NCBI GenBank assembly: GCA_037349105.1
Contig: JAYJMM010000019.1
Location: 2,291,501 to 2,355,500, forward strand
From: Limnomonas spitsbergensis
Lineage: Eukaryota > Chlorophyta > Chlorophyceae > Chlamydomonadales
Length of the DNA: 64,000 nucleotides
Direction of reading: 5' to 3'
The notes below the pieces were generated by a model, which searched no databases, was not told the DNA's origin, and saw only the letters and a program-made list of their open reading frames with translations. Both the position numbers and the translations under genes were made by a program. Of this stretch, positions 18,501 through 31,900 are shown piece by piece; the first letter of the stretch is position 1; every line of letters begins with the position of its first letter.

Positions 18501-21500
18501 CCCCCCTACTGCAATGCTCCCTGCCCCCCCCCCCCCCCTCCTCTGTCCCCTGTCCCCCCCCCATACTGCAATGCTCCCTGCCCCCCCCACCCCCTCCTCT
18601 GTCCCTGTCCCCCCCCCCCCCCCATACTGCAATGCTCCCTGCCCCCCCCCCCCTCCTCTGTCCCCTGTCCCCCAACCCTACTGCAATGCTCCCTGCCCCC
18701 CCCACCCCCTCCTCTGTCCCCTGTCCCCCCCCCCCCCCTACTGCAATGCTCCCTGCCCCCCCCCCCCTCCTCTGTCCCCTGCCCCCCCCCCCTACTGCAA
18801 TGCTCCCTGCCCCCCCCCCCCTCCTCTGACCCCTGCCCCCCCCCCCCCTACTGCAATGCTCCCTGCCCCCCCCCCAACTTACACCTACCTGTAGAAAGTA
18901 GCATCGCTTGGCCACATCGGCGTCGGCGTCCGCCGCTGCGTTCCGCGAGAACTTCTCCGCCATCTTGCGGATGGGCAGGATGCGCTTGGCCTCGCGACCC
19001 TTGCTGCGCGCTGCGCGCCGCTGCGCCTCCTCGTGCTCCTCCCCGTCTTCAGAACCGGCCTCCTCCTCCTCCTACAGGATTATAGGGTTTGTGACTCAGG
19101 ATGATAGGGTTTATGCTCCCTCGTGCTCCTGCCCGCAGGGGCAGGGGTAGGGGTAGGGGTAGGGGTAGGGGCAGGGGCAGGGGTAGGGGCAGAGGTAGGG
19201 ATATATAAAAATAGGCCTCCTCCTCCCGTGACACAAGGGGGGGCAGAAATGAGACGTCAGGAAGTGCTGTCGCTCATAAAACAAAACCTGACCAATCAGT
19301 TAGTACAGTACCTCCTCCCCTTCCCCCCACACCTGCCAGCTTATATTCACACTCCCTGTCCACACCTGCAGGCACGTGACTGAGCAGAACACAAGGCAGT
19401 CGGAATGCCCACCCTCTATCCACACCTGCCCCCCCATCTCTCCACACATATTCACACCATGTTCACACTCCATGTTCAAACCTGCAGGTACGTGGCGGAG
19501 CGGTACACCAGTCGGTCGTCCCGCCCGCCGAACGTCTCCACCATCTTCCTCCCCATGAGCTCCTCGCGGCTGACCAAGCCGTCCAGCCTGGCGCTATGAT
19601 AGAAGTTGATGAAACGGCGGTCATTGCGCACCTGATGGTAGGGAAGCGGCAGGGTTTAGGGTTAATGTTTTAGGGTTTAGGGTTAAGAGGGAAGCGGCAG
19701 CAAAGGAGGAGGAGGTTGGGTCAATGAGATGCTAGCAAAGAGGAGAAGAGGGAAGGCTGCAGGGTAGGGGGGGAAGGAGGATGAAACGGCAGTCATTACG
19801 CACCTATTGGGAAGGAAGCGGCAGCAGGGGGGGAAATGCATGAAACAACTGTCCCTTGTGCACCTTGCGAGTGGAGAGAGAAAAGGCAGGAGGGGAGCAG
19901 GAGCAGCAGGGGAGGGGGGAGCTGATGAACGAGACCTTCCATCATGACGCTGTGAAATAGTCGATGAAATATCGGTCGTGCCCCGTTACCCCCTGCCCCC
20001 GTGTCCCCTGCCCCTTGCCCCCTGCCTCCTTCCCCCTGTCCCCTTCCCCCTGCTTCCTGCCCTCCGTCCCCCTTCCCCCTTCCCCCTGCCTCCTGCTCCC
20101 CTGCCCTCTGCCTCCCTGCCTCCTTCCCCCTTCCCCCGTGACCCCTAACCCCTACCCACCGTGAGAATGTCACGCAGCCCAAAGCTGCTTCCTGCGTCAA
20201 AGTACTCTATGTTTGTGTCCTTGAGCGCATACACGCGCCTCTCCCTGAGCTTGTCCTTGCGGCGATTGAAGCGCTCGCGGACCTCCGAGACCACGCTCCG
20301 GTCATCGTCCTCGTACATGATGAGGCGCTCCACCATGCCATCCCAGCGGCTGCAGTCGCCAAAGTGCGCAAATATTTCGTGCTGAGGGGAGCATGGAGGG
20401 CAGTGGAGATGTCAGGGCGAGGGAGGGCAGGGGAAGGAGGGTAGGGGGAGGGCAGGGGGGAGGGCAGGGGAAAGGGCAGGGGGGAGGGCAGAGTGGAGGG
20501 CAGGGGGGTGGGCAGGGGGGAAGGCAGGGGGGTGGGCAGGGGGTAGGGTAGGGGGGAGGGCAGGGGGGAGGGTAGGGTGGAGGGCAGGGGGGAGGGCAGG
20601 GTGGAGGGCAGGGGGGAGGGCAGGGTGGAGGGCAGGATGGAGGGCAGAGTGGAGGGCAGGGGGGAGGGCAGGGGGGAGAGCAGGGGAGGGAGGGCAGGGG
20701 GATGGTAGGGGGGAGGGCAGGGGGGAGGGCAGGGTAAGGGAGGGCAGGGGAGAGGGAAAGAGGGAGGAGGGAGGGCAGGAGATTAGGTACCAGGGGGGCA
20801 TGCGGAGAGGTCAGGGGGGAGGGCAGGGTGAGGGAGGGTAGGGGGGAGGGAAAGAGGGGAGGGAGGGCAGGAGATTAGGAATCAGGGGGGCATGCAGAGA
20901 GGTCAGGGGGGAGGCTGGCCGGCGGAAAGGTCAAGGATGGGGAGGGGGGAGTGGGAGGGGGGCAAGGGGAAGGCTTTGGTCAAATGAGAACAGGGAGGGA
21001 TGAGAACCAATGATATGTCCCCATTTGTCTGACAGGGTGCCAGTGATCCACCTCCCCTCCTCCCCCTTCCTCGCACCCAGCACCCCCCTCCTCTCACCTG
21101 TCACCCCTCCTCCTCCCTGTGTCTCACCTGTCACCCCTCCTCCCCGTCTCTCACCTCTCCTCCCCGTCTCTCACCTCTCCTCCCTGTCTCTCACCCCTCC
21201 TCCCTGTCTCTCACCTGTCATCCCTGCTCCCTTTCTCTCACCTGGCAGCGGTGGTACAGCATGAGCTTGGAGCCCCGAGGACACCTCATGTCAAACGCGT
21301 CCCGAGCAATGCTGAGCTTGGGCACCCAGGAGGGCGGCATCTCAGGCACCACGGCCGGAGGCTCCAGGGGCCCGCCGTCATCCTCGCCACCGCCGCCAGG
21401 CCCTGAGCCGTCATCGGCCATGTCCGCCGTGCGCGGCGGCGTGCTGCCTTCGCCACCCCCGCTTGCCTGGATGGGGTATAGGGTTAAGGGTTAGGATCCT

Positions 21501-22965
21501 AAACCCTTCAATGGCTCCGCTCAAAGGCAGTTTGCTAGTTTTGTTAATCATAATAGGCTATGTAGATCTGGTGTCTAGAACCTTTCGCTACATCTGGTCT
21601 CGAGATCACACTGCAGATGCCTTGAGTTTAGGGTTTAGGGTTAATGGTTTATGGTCCGGCCTAAATGTTTAGGGTTTAAGGTTAAGGTTCAGGCTCCGGC
21701 CTAGATGTTTAGGGTTTAGGGTTTATGGTCCGGCCTAAATGCTAAGGGTGCCGGGTTTAGGGTTTCGGGTCCGGTCTAAATATTTAGGGATAAGGGTTCG
21801 GTCCGTGGATCTCACAGCGGATGCCGTGGGGCCTGACGCCGGTTTCTGTCGGTTGCTTCCGCCCGGCGTCTTGCTGCCCTTGGCCTTGCCCCGCCCGCCC
21901 CCGCGGCTGTCGGAGCGGTCCTCGCCAGCTATGTAGTTCGCAACAGCGCCGCCCTGCAGGGTCCAGTCAAGATCCAGTCAAGATCCAGTCATTGTTGTCG
22001 CATCAATATGCTGTTCCCACATCAAACCGTAGACTGAGCAAAGAAATGATTGCGTAGCTATATATCATATATGATGATGAACCACTGCTTTAGGAAGGGA
22101 TTCGCCCTGAGAGATGAAGCCTTTGTTGTTCCCGTGTAAGAAAGAAAGAAAGCTACGCCCTATTACGGCGTGGAGGTTAAGGAAACAGCGCAGGTTGGGG
22201 CCGTAGCCACATCCCGTGTACATCATGTGTGCTATGCCTAGCTAACATTTGCTTTGCCTTCCCTCATTATTAACGTCCCCACATGCATAAATAATCGTCG
22301 TTTCTCACCCGAGGGAAGGCAGATCAAATCTACGGCATTTGATGTACTCATATATGTTTTGTTGTTACTCTGTGCCTACGTAACCAATCAAGAGCCTGTT
22401 TTGAAAGGGCTAGGCACCAGGGAAGGGCCGGGGGGGTAGCCAAGTAGCCGTTTAGTGCCGGAAATTGTACTTTTTTGGCTGGCCCAGGCCGGCCGGTGTG
22501 TAAAAGCGGTCGGCAGTGTGGACGAAATTTCCCCCCACTTCCCCCTCCCCTTCAAAAAGTCGATTTTAAGCCATTTGTTCTCTCTTTGAGCATGTTAAGG
22601 TCATGTATACCAGACAGTTCAAGTGAAGTCTGTAACATCAGGCCACATGTCACATGTGTTCTGTTTCAGGCCACCAGTTTCCGCTAACTCTCTCCACTTG
22701 CCAAGTTAATATTTTATGCACGGTAACGGCGCGGATGTGGCTTCGGCCCAGGCTGCGCTGTTGCCTTAACCCTCATGCCCCCACGGGGCGTAGCTTTCTT
22801 TCTTTCTTTCCACTTGCGTATACCCAATCAACCAGGCCCTTGCCTGACAAGGCGACAGGGCATGCCCACCTGGCCCTCGAAAACCGACTCCCACTTGACG
22901 GGATCCGTCAAGTCATACGAAAGTGTGGCAGGAGGTGCCCGGGAGTCAGAGTGTGGAAGGGGCAT
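12522..22965 (-). CDS. DRC7: DRC7 exons 22-32: C-terminal DRC7 and coiled-coil region
   Basis: Exons at 22870-22965, 21242-21466, 20160-20381, 19482-19631, 18889-19071, 16794-16889, 15346-15489, 14999-15157, 13857-14027, 12881-13005 and 12522-12642; all internal junctions phase 0 except after 12881 (phase 2). Recognisable DRC7 stretches: [131 protein letters not shown] and [18 protein letters not shown] followed by TAA. Exon 23 begins with a Gly/Pro/Asp-rich insert. Exon 29 contains an acidic run ([10 protein letters not shown]). The last ~120 residues are predicted coiled coil. Confidence 0.88.
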
Positions 22966-25900
22966 CTGCAGGGGGAGGGGGGGTGAATTGGATATTCCGG
23001 GATAAGGAGAGAGACACACATGTCAGGGATGTGTTTAGTGGTTTTAGGGTTTAGGGTTATTGCGGGATAAGGAGAGAGACACACATGTGTTCATTCATGT
23101 GTTCATACATGTGTTCGTACACAGCCCAATAACACACATCGCAGGGAAGGGCTGGAGGTCAATCAAGTAGCCGTTTTTTGCTGGGCAATTCTTTTTGTTT
23201 TGGCCGGCCCATGCCGCGGCCGGGGGGGTCTAGCAGTGGCCGGCAGTTCGGACGAAATTTTCTTTTAGTGCCACATATAGCCTTAAAGCATTAGCCAGCG
23301 AATCACAGTGGGTCGGTGAATAAATTATACAATACAGAGGAGATGAAACAATATGGAAAGCCTCGTCGGGGGGGCCCTTTTAGAAGGAGCTTAAGGTGGA
23401 AGGCTCTGCTTGACGACAAAACACGGGGGTGGATGGCGCAGGAGAGTCAGAGTTTGGGAGGGAGAGACGTCTGTGAGGGGTCTCCTGTTTTTGTCACCTA
23501 AAACCAGTTCATCAACTGCATTTGCAGCTGCATTACGTTCATTCCCGACCTCCAGATATATTATCAGGGCATGGGGACACACTGCCACACATGCGCTCAC
23601 CATGAGACACTTTTAGGGAGGTATCGGCCTTCGGAATTCATAATGTTTTACCAGTAGGAGGCGAGTTCTTGGTGACGAGCACTCCGCACGTGCGCCAGAA
23701 CTTCCCCGACCCTGATTGATTTCGTCTTGCTTTGTTTAACCGCGCGACCAAACCTCGACTTCGTCGAATTAATTGTTAATTAGTTGTGAATTAATTGTTA
23801 ATAGTTGACCAATACAACCACCAGAAAACATCCGGCTGACGCTCACGTGCAGCCCATTTCCCAAGTCACCACAGAGCCTTCATGACCTACATGACTTAAA
23901 AAATACATTGCGGGTCCTACAAACTTCAACTCCCCCCCCCCCTCCCTCTCTTTTCCAGGGCACTCCTCATACAAATCTCTCCAGGGGATTGCAAATTTCC
24001 AATACAAATTTCCAGTACACATTTCCAATACAGATTTCAATTTCCAATTTCCAGTAAAAGCTCCAGTATAACTTTCCAGGGGATTGCTCTTGCACACAAA
24101 TCCATCAGTTGTCCCCTAGCTCCTGATTCCGACACAGTTCACGCCCCCCCCGCCCCTTTCCCCCCCCCTTTCCTCCCACGGGTGTTTTCACAAACGCACG
24201 CGGAGCATCAATAATCCCCCCCCCCCCATCCCTTCAGTCCTCATGCCAAATGCAAGCAGACCCAGAAGTCGCAGCGCCCCATCACTTCCTGCTAAAATAA
24301 TTTCCTCCCCCCTCTTTTGCATCCCTACATATGACTGCAATTGGTAGCTCGCCTAGTCTATGGCTGAACGAATGGCTTCCTTCATCCACGCCTCAGGGCA
24401 AGCCCAGGAAGTGCAGCACACCCCTCCACACCAGGACTGCGCAATTTTGCCGTCATTCAGAAATCCCTGAAGTCATTACGATCCCTTCCTGATAAAAACA
24501 GCTGATTTTGCCTCCAAATTACGGTGGATGAAACTCATCTACGTAATTCAGCCGCAACCGTAAGGACCGTAAGCGGCACACCACCACTTGTGTACTCCCT
24601 ACTAGAACAATCCCCACCTCCTCTCCCCATGCTCACACCCAGAGGGAGGGAACACACGGGGCCTAGCTGCTGGTACGGCACAGGGTTTAAGGATCCCCTC
24701 CCCCCATGCTCCTACCTGCATGCAGACCCAAAAGTTGCGGTGGTTCCACAGGTGCTCGATGCCCTCATACGGCGAGGCGCTCAGCGGGTACTTGCGCCCG
24801 GTGCTCGGCTCAATGAACATGTGCTCCATCACGTCACGCTTGTTGGACATGACCAGCACCCAGGCATGAACGGTCTTACACCCCGGGCCGCCCCTGCCGC
24901 TCTCGTAGCCCGAGCCCATGGTCCCCTTCGGTAGAGCACACAGGGACTAGGGTCATTGAAGGGTCTCTTACAAACCGGGCTGCCTCTGACGCTCTTGTAG
25001 CCCGAGCGTGTTTTTATCAGCACACATTTTGTCAGCGAACGGAAGCTACAATTCAGCTACATCCCGACGGCACTTCAGCTACACTTCAGCTACATCCTGA
25101 TAGCAGTTCAGCCACAATTCAGCGAAGTCCCCACAGCACATAAGCTACACTTCAGCTACGTCCCAACATTACTTCCGTTACACTTCAGCTACGTCCCGCA
25201 GCAGTTCAGCTACACTTCAGCTGCAAGTCCCGACCTCACCTGATCTGCACCCGAGGTGTCCTTTTCTGCAGCAGCTATGGCAGCGGCAGCGGTCTCAGCG
25301 GCCGCTGAGGCCGTGTCCTTGTCTCTCAGGAACTTGCTCTGCAGCTGGTTGCTCTGCTTCACAACGTACTTCGGCTTCTAAGCGAAGCAGGCGGTACAAG
25401 GGTGCGGTGCAAAGGGGGGTCAAAAATGCCAGTTTTGCTCTGCTTTACGATGCTTTCGGCTTGTGAGAAATCGAAACAAAACATGGAAGGTGCGGCTTAA
25501 GACACACTTACACATTATCACACTAACACGTTATCACACTGGCATAATATCACACTAACACAATATTACACTCACACATGATCATGCTGTACAATACACT
25601 ATGTCTCGCTGCACACATTTAAACTACTGCAGCGCACAATCACACCATCACATTTACACACTTTCAAGCTGCTGTCCTGCTCATGATCACACTATTATCA
25701 TGCAGCGCACAATCACACTATCACACCATGCATCCTCCAGGACAAAAGATCCCGGAGGGCAAGCCCAAGCCACACGGTCAACGCACGTTCTCCGACAGCT
25801 GCAGCGCCTGGCCGCCGCGCATCGAGGCCTGACCGCGGGCTGCGTTCGCCTTGGCCACTGCCGCCGTGGCCGCGGAGGAATTGGCCGCGCTCCCGCCTGC

Positions 25901-28900
25901 TGCTGCCGCCGCCACTGCTGTAGAGGCTGCCGCCGCCTCACGCAGCTCGCGCTCCATGACTGGGCAGGTGGTCCCAGTCTGCTCGTTGTTGGTGACTGCC
26001 GAAGGTGCGTACCCAGCAACCTGGGGCAGCCGGGTTTAGGGTTTAGGGTTCAATGTTAACGACCTGGGGCAAACAGGTTCAGGGTTCAGGGTTTAGGGTT
26101 CTATGTTAGCGACCTGGGGCAGGAGGGTTAAGGGTTTTGGGTTCAATGTTGGCGACCTGGGACAGGCGAGTTAAGGGTTTAGGGTTCAATGTTAGCGACC
26201 TGGGGCAGGCAGGTTAAGGGTTCAGGGTTCAATGTTGGCGACCTGGGGCAGGAGGGTTAAGTGTTCAATGTTGGCGACCTGGGGCAGGCGGGTTAAGGGT
26301 TTAGGGTTCAATGTTAGCAACCTGGGGCAGGCGGGTTAAGGGTTTAGGGTTCAATGTTAGCGACCTGGGGCAGGCAGGTTAAGGGTGTAGGGTTCAATGT
26401 TAGCGACCTGGGGCAAGAGGGTTTAGTGTTCAATGTTGGCGACCTGGGGCAGGCAGTGGGGTTTAGGGTTTAGTGTTCAATGTTAGCGACCTGGGGCAGG
26501 CGAGTTAAGGGTTTAGGGTTTAAGGTTCAATGTTCGCGACCTGGGGCAGGAGGGTTTAGTGTTCAATGTTGGCGACCTGGGACAGGCGAGTTAAGGGTTT
26601 AGGGTTTAGTGTTCAATGTTAGCGACCTGGGGCAGGCGAGTTAAGGGTTTAGGGTTTACTGTCTAAACATCGTCAGTGTTCACACATCACATATGTGTGA
26701 ATATGAACTTTTGCCCTTGAATGATGTACCCTAACCCTGTCCCTACCCCCACACACTTAGTGTGCATGCACCACGCATGCACTAAACTTATAAGCCAAAC
26801 ATCATCTGTACCTCCCCCACGCACACACGAAGTGTGCATACACCACGTGTGTACTCAATCCTGACCCCCTGCAACTTAAACCCCAATTAATCTTCAAACC
26901 TTGAACTTAAGCCCTAGTTTTGTCTTTCATCCCTTGAACCAGAACACCAGGATAACACCACCTCTTAGCCCCCACACGGTGTGCACGCACCACGCGTGCA
27001 TAAACCCTGACCCCTGTAACCCAAACCCATTCATCCCTAAACCCTTGAAATCTCGTATCCCTAAAAATGAATCCTTAACCCCCACACCGTGAATACGCAC
27101 TACGTAAGACAGAAAGAAACCTAGGATTGTGCAGGGAACAGCGCAGCGCGGGGCCAAAGCCACACCACGTACCATGTAGGCATTGTAGCCCACTAGTTTC
27201 GGGTTTAGGCTAAATGGTTTAGGGTTCACCCTTAACCCCACACGGTGTGCACATACCACGTAAGCATTGTAGCCGACTCCGATAAGCAGGGAGGCCAGGA
27301 TGACCGCCAGGTCAAAGCAGTCGCCAGCCTGGAAAACGTGGGACAGAAGCGGTCATATTCGGATGGAGGGTCAACAAGATCGTATGAACATAAATTGCAG
27401 CAAGGACGACCGCCAGGTCAAAATAGCTGCCAGCCTGAAAATGTGGGACAGAGACAGTCATATTCGGATAAAAGTACAACAAGAGTTCAGGAGACATGAC
27501 GTGTAACCTGGATGACTGCCAGATAAAATCAGTCACCAGCGTGAAAAATGAATGGACGGTGACGTCCATATGAGATGCCACGTCGAGTACAGAGGTTGAA
27601 CCCTCATATCCCCCTGCGCCACAGCCATCTGCACATGCTCGTCTCGGACGGCAAGACATAGGGTGCAACATTTTTCACCTGCCAGCCGCGCATGCTCATA
27701 TTGGATGGCAAGTGCCCCAGGGGGTGCAGCTGACATAGGGTGCAACAGACCCCTTCACACCCTTTCCACACCCTTCACACTTTTCACCTGCCAGCCGCGC
27801 GTGCTCATCTCGGATGGCAAGTGCCCCAGGGGGTGAAGCAGACACAGGTTGCAACCTACCCCTTCACACACCTTCCACACCCTTCACACTTTTCACCTGC
27901 CAGCCGAGCGTGCTCATTGGAGAGGGCAAGTGCTCCGGGGGGTGCAGCGGATCCTCCAGCCCTTCATACGCCATGAAATCCGCCACGAAGCTGCAGCACC
28001 CCTCCAGCTCATAAAGCTCCGTGTAGCTCAGCTGCAGACACAAGCAACAGGCACGGGTCTAGATCTAGAGGATGGATCTGACTTACTTGGATCTACCACA
28101 CCTGGATCTACGTGGATCTACGTGGATCTACCTGGGTCTGTGTAACTTGGCTGCAAACACAAGCAGTGTGCTTGGAAGTGTGCTTGGGTTTGTGCTTGGA
28201 AGTGGATAAAGGTTATATGCAGAAGTCTGGGTTTAAGAGGGTGTGATATGCGGACCAACATGCCCGCTGATATGTGGCGTGGGATCATGTATCAGCTGAT
28301 TACCACCTGCTGCTGGAGACCTAGCTGAAATGCAGCCAAGCCACGAAAAGGGACGATTCCCTTGACATGACAAATTTCCATTCTCATCCATTGCCAGTGT
28401 GGGATACCTAGCTCAACGGGGTGCGTCATAGCATAGCGCTTTGACAGCTGGAATGTTCTGCCCCTTACCTACCTCTCAGCCACACACACATACCTGGGTG
28501 GGGCCCACTTCTGGCGGCAGGAATGCTCTGTCCCTCACCACCCGCTCAGCAAAACCCTTAACCCCTGGCCACCCGCTCAGCTTAAGGCACACATACCTGG
28601 GTGGGGCGCAGCGTGGTGCAGATGAACTTGGGCGTACCGCACTCGTTGCGCGGCGCGAGGTACAGCGGGCGGCGGTACGGGTACAGCTCTTCAAAGATGC
28701 GCTTGAAATTCTGGGGAGGGTCGGGCGGGCGGTTGGGCGGTTGGGCAGGCGGGAGGGTGGCTTAGAGGAGGGTCGCTGAAAGTGTTGGTAGTGGACAGGC
28801 GGGCGGTTGGGCGGGAAGGCCGACGGCTTAGGGGGGGATCGCTGGAAGATGCGCTTGAAGTTCTGGGGAGTGGCGGGCGGGTGGTTGGGCGGGCGGGCAA

Positions 28901-31900
28901 GAGGGGGGCTTAGGGGAGGAGCGCTGAAATGGTTGGGAGAGGACAGGCAAGCGGTCCTGCTGGTGTCTGAGTGGCCAGAGATTCACTCACACACTTCTGC
29001 ACATTTCCTTACTACCGTATCAGATCTATCGGATTCAACACGCGGACATTTAAACACTGCATCAGCTAACTGTACACAAATCTGCTCATGCCCTAAGACG
29101 CGAATGGAACAGCACCTTCACACTTCTGCACATTTCTTTCTGTCAGATCTATTAGATCTAACACGCAGATATTTAAATATTGCATCAGCTACCTGAACAC
29201 AAATCTGCTCATGCCCTAAAAGACGAATAGAACAGCACCTTCACTCCCCTGCGCACTTTCTACGAGACCGCCCTCGCCCTGCCTATGTCTACCTGTACAT
29301 ACTCCAGCACGCGGCCCTCGCCCTGCCTATGTCTACCTGTACATACTCCAGCACGCGGCCCTCGCCCTGCCTATGTCTACCTGTACATACTCCAGCACGT
29401 GGCCCTCGCCCTGCCTATGTCTACCTGTACATACTCCAGCACGCGGCCCTCGCCCTGCCTATGTCTACCTGTACATACTCCAGCACGTGGCCCTCGCCCT
29501 GCCTATGTCTACCTGTACATACTCCAGCACGCGGCCCTCGCCCTGCCCATGTCTACCTGTACATACTCTAGCACGCGGCCCTCGCCCTGCCTATGTCTAC
29601 CTGTACATACTCCAGCACGTGGCCCTCGCCCTGCCTATGTCTACCTGTACATACTCCAGCACGCAGCCCTCGCCCTGCCTATGTCTACCTGTACATACTC
29701 CAGCACGCGGCCCTCGCCCTGCCTATGTCTACCTGTACATACTCCAGCACGCGGCCCTCGCCCTGCCTATGTCTACCTGTACATACTCCAGCACGCGGCC
29801 CTCGCCCTGCCTATGTCTACCTGTACATACTCCAGCACGCGGCCCTCGCCCTGCCTATGTCTACCTGTACATACTCCAGCACGCGGCCCTCGCCCTGCCT
29901 ATGTCTACCTGTACATACTCCAGCACGCGGCCCTCGCCCTGCCTATGTCTACCTGTACATACTCCAGCACGCGGCCCTCGCCCTGCCTATGTCTACCTGT
30001 ACATACTCCAGCACGCGGCCCTCGCCCTGAGTGTGACCGTTGAACGTACGAGGCATCTTGCTAGCAATGTTGATGGTGTGGTTGACACGCGCCTTCTTGC
30101 CTGAGAGAGTGAAAGAGCGTGAGAGAGAGTGACCCAGTGAGAAGGGGTGATCGAGTGAGAGAGGTATGGCGGTGTTGATGGTGTGGTTGACACGCGCATT
30201 CTTGCCTGAGAGCGTGAGAGAGATTAAGAGTGACGCAGTGAGTGGGGGTGAAAGAGTGAGAGAGGTTTGGCGATGCTGATGGTGTGAGCTCACATGTGCC
30301 TGCTTTACTTGGACTGCTGAAGAAGGAGAGAGGGAGAGTGGCATGGCGATGCTTATCATCAGTTTCCTGCATGCACACCTTCTTGCCCAGGATAGATATG
30401 GGAAGTGAACACAACCTTGTGCGTCACAACCTTGTCCACCCTCAACCCTTTACTCGTGCACCACAACCTTTCCACCCTAAACCCCAAACTAGTGCACCAC
30501 AACCTTTCCACCCTAAACCCTAAACTCGTGCACCACAACCTTGTCCACCCTCAACCCTTTACTCGTGCACCACAACCTTTCCACCCTAAACCCTAAACTA
30601 GTGCACCACAACCTTTCCACCCTAAACCCCAAACTAGTGCACCACAACCTTTCCACCCTAAACCCCAAACTAGTGCACCACAACATTTACACCCTAAACC
30701 CCAAACTAGTGCACCACAACAATTCCACCCTAAACCCTAAACTAGATAACCTTAATCTCCCCCATCCTGAACTCTAAATTACATAACCTTTATCTCCCCC
30801 ATCCTAAACCCTAAACTAGAGCACCAGCCTCTTCCCCACCCACTTCCCACCCATAGACACCACACAACATTCGTGAGCTTAAGCTGCCGCGGCTTGAGCC
30901 CTGTGGCCCAACAATCAGACCCCATCCCACCCACACCCTCGTCCACGCCATACGCCATAACAGCCACGGACTGCACGAAGGCTAGAGCTCCTCCTGGCCC
31001 ATCTGCCTCTCCTGGATCGCCTCTATGAGCACATTCTTAAACAAATTCAGGTGTACCAGCCCCCTCCCCTCCCACATATCTAGGCTTAAACCCTTAACCC
31101 TAACCAGCCCCCTCCCCTCCCATATATCTAGGGTTCAAACCCTTAACCCTAACCAGCCCCCTCCCTTCCCATATATCTAGGGTTTGAACCCTAAACCCCA
31201 AACCCTAACCAGCCCCCTCCCCTCCCACATATCCTCAAACACCTTGGACACCCAATTGGACACACCATGCAACCTTCACAGGTCTGAGTCCCTCATCCAG
31301 CTGCTGCAGCTTGAGCACGTCCCTTACCCCAACAGCCTAGACCCCAGCCTAGACCAGCCCAGCCCAGCCCAGCCCAGCGTCCACATTTTACCCATAACAG
31401 CCACGCACCGCACTCAGGCCAGAGCTCTTTCTCACCCAGCAAGACAGGTTTGAGCGCATCATGATAGGCACACAACCACGTGCACCAGCACCTTTCCCAT
31501 CCTAAACCCTAAACCCTATTTTCACCCACGATCCCACCACGCACCGTTCTTGGGCTTGAGCTCCTCCTCGTCCAGCTGCCGCGGCTTGAGCGCGTCCAGG
31601 CGCGCGTGCTTGAACACGTCCAAATAGACGAGCCCCTTTTCCGCGTCCTCTTCGTTCACGCGACCCAGCGTGTTGCTGCCCAACTGGTACACCGACAACG
31701 AGCCCTGCGACCAGAATTGTGGACATGTGTGAATTCAGGGTTGAGAGAGGCACATTGTATGAAATCATGTGTGAAACCATGTTTGATATGGGTATGATCC
31801 GTAGTTATACATACCCATTCAGGCATGTATGCTCCATACGTCTGTTACGAAGCAAGAAGTAATAGATCCAGTTACAAACTATATCTACCTGGAACACACA

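Noticed and set aside
17646..19085. 479-residue proline-rich plus-strand frame and matching glycine-rich minus frames
   Set aside because: By-products of C-runs in a tandem array in DRC7 intron; C-run lengths vary freely, as expected for non-coding DNA.
29285..30104. Repetitive Thr/Ser/Pro-rich open frames on the plus strand
   Set aside because: Reverse strand of the 44-bp DRC7 exon 15 donor array; no independent coding evidence.
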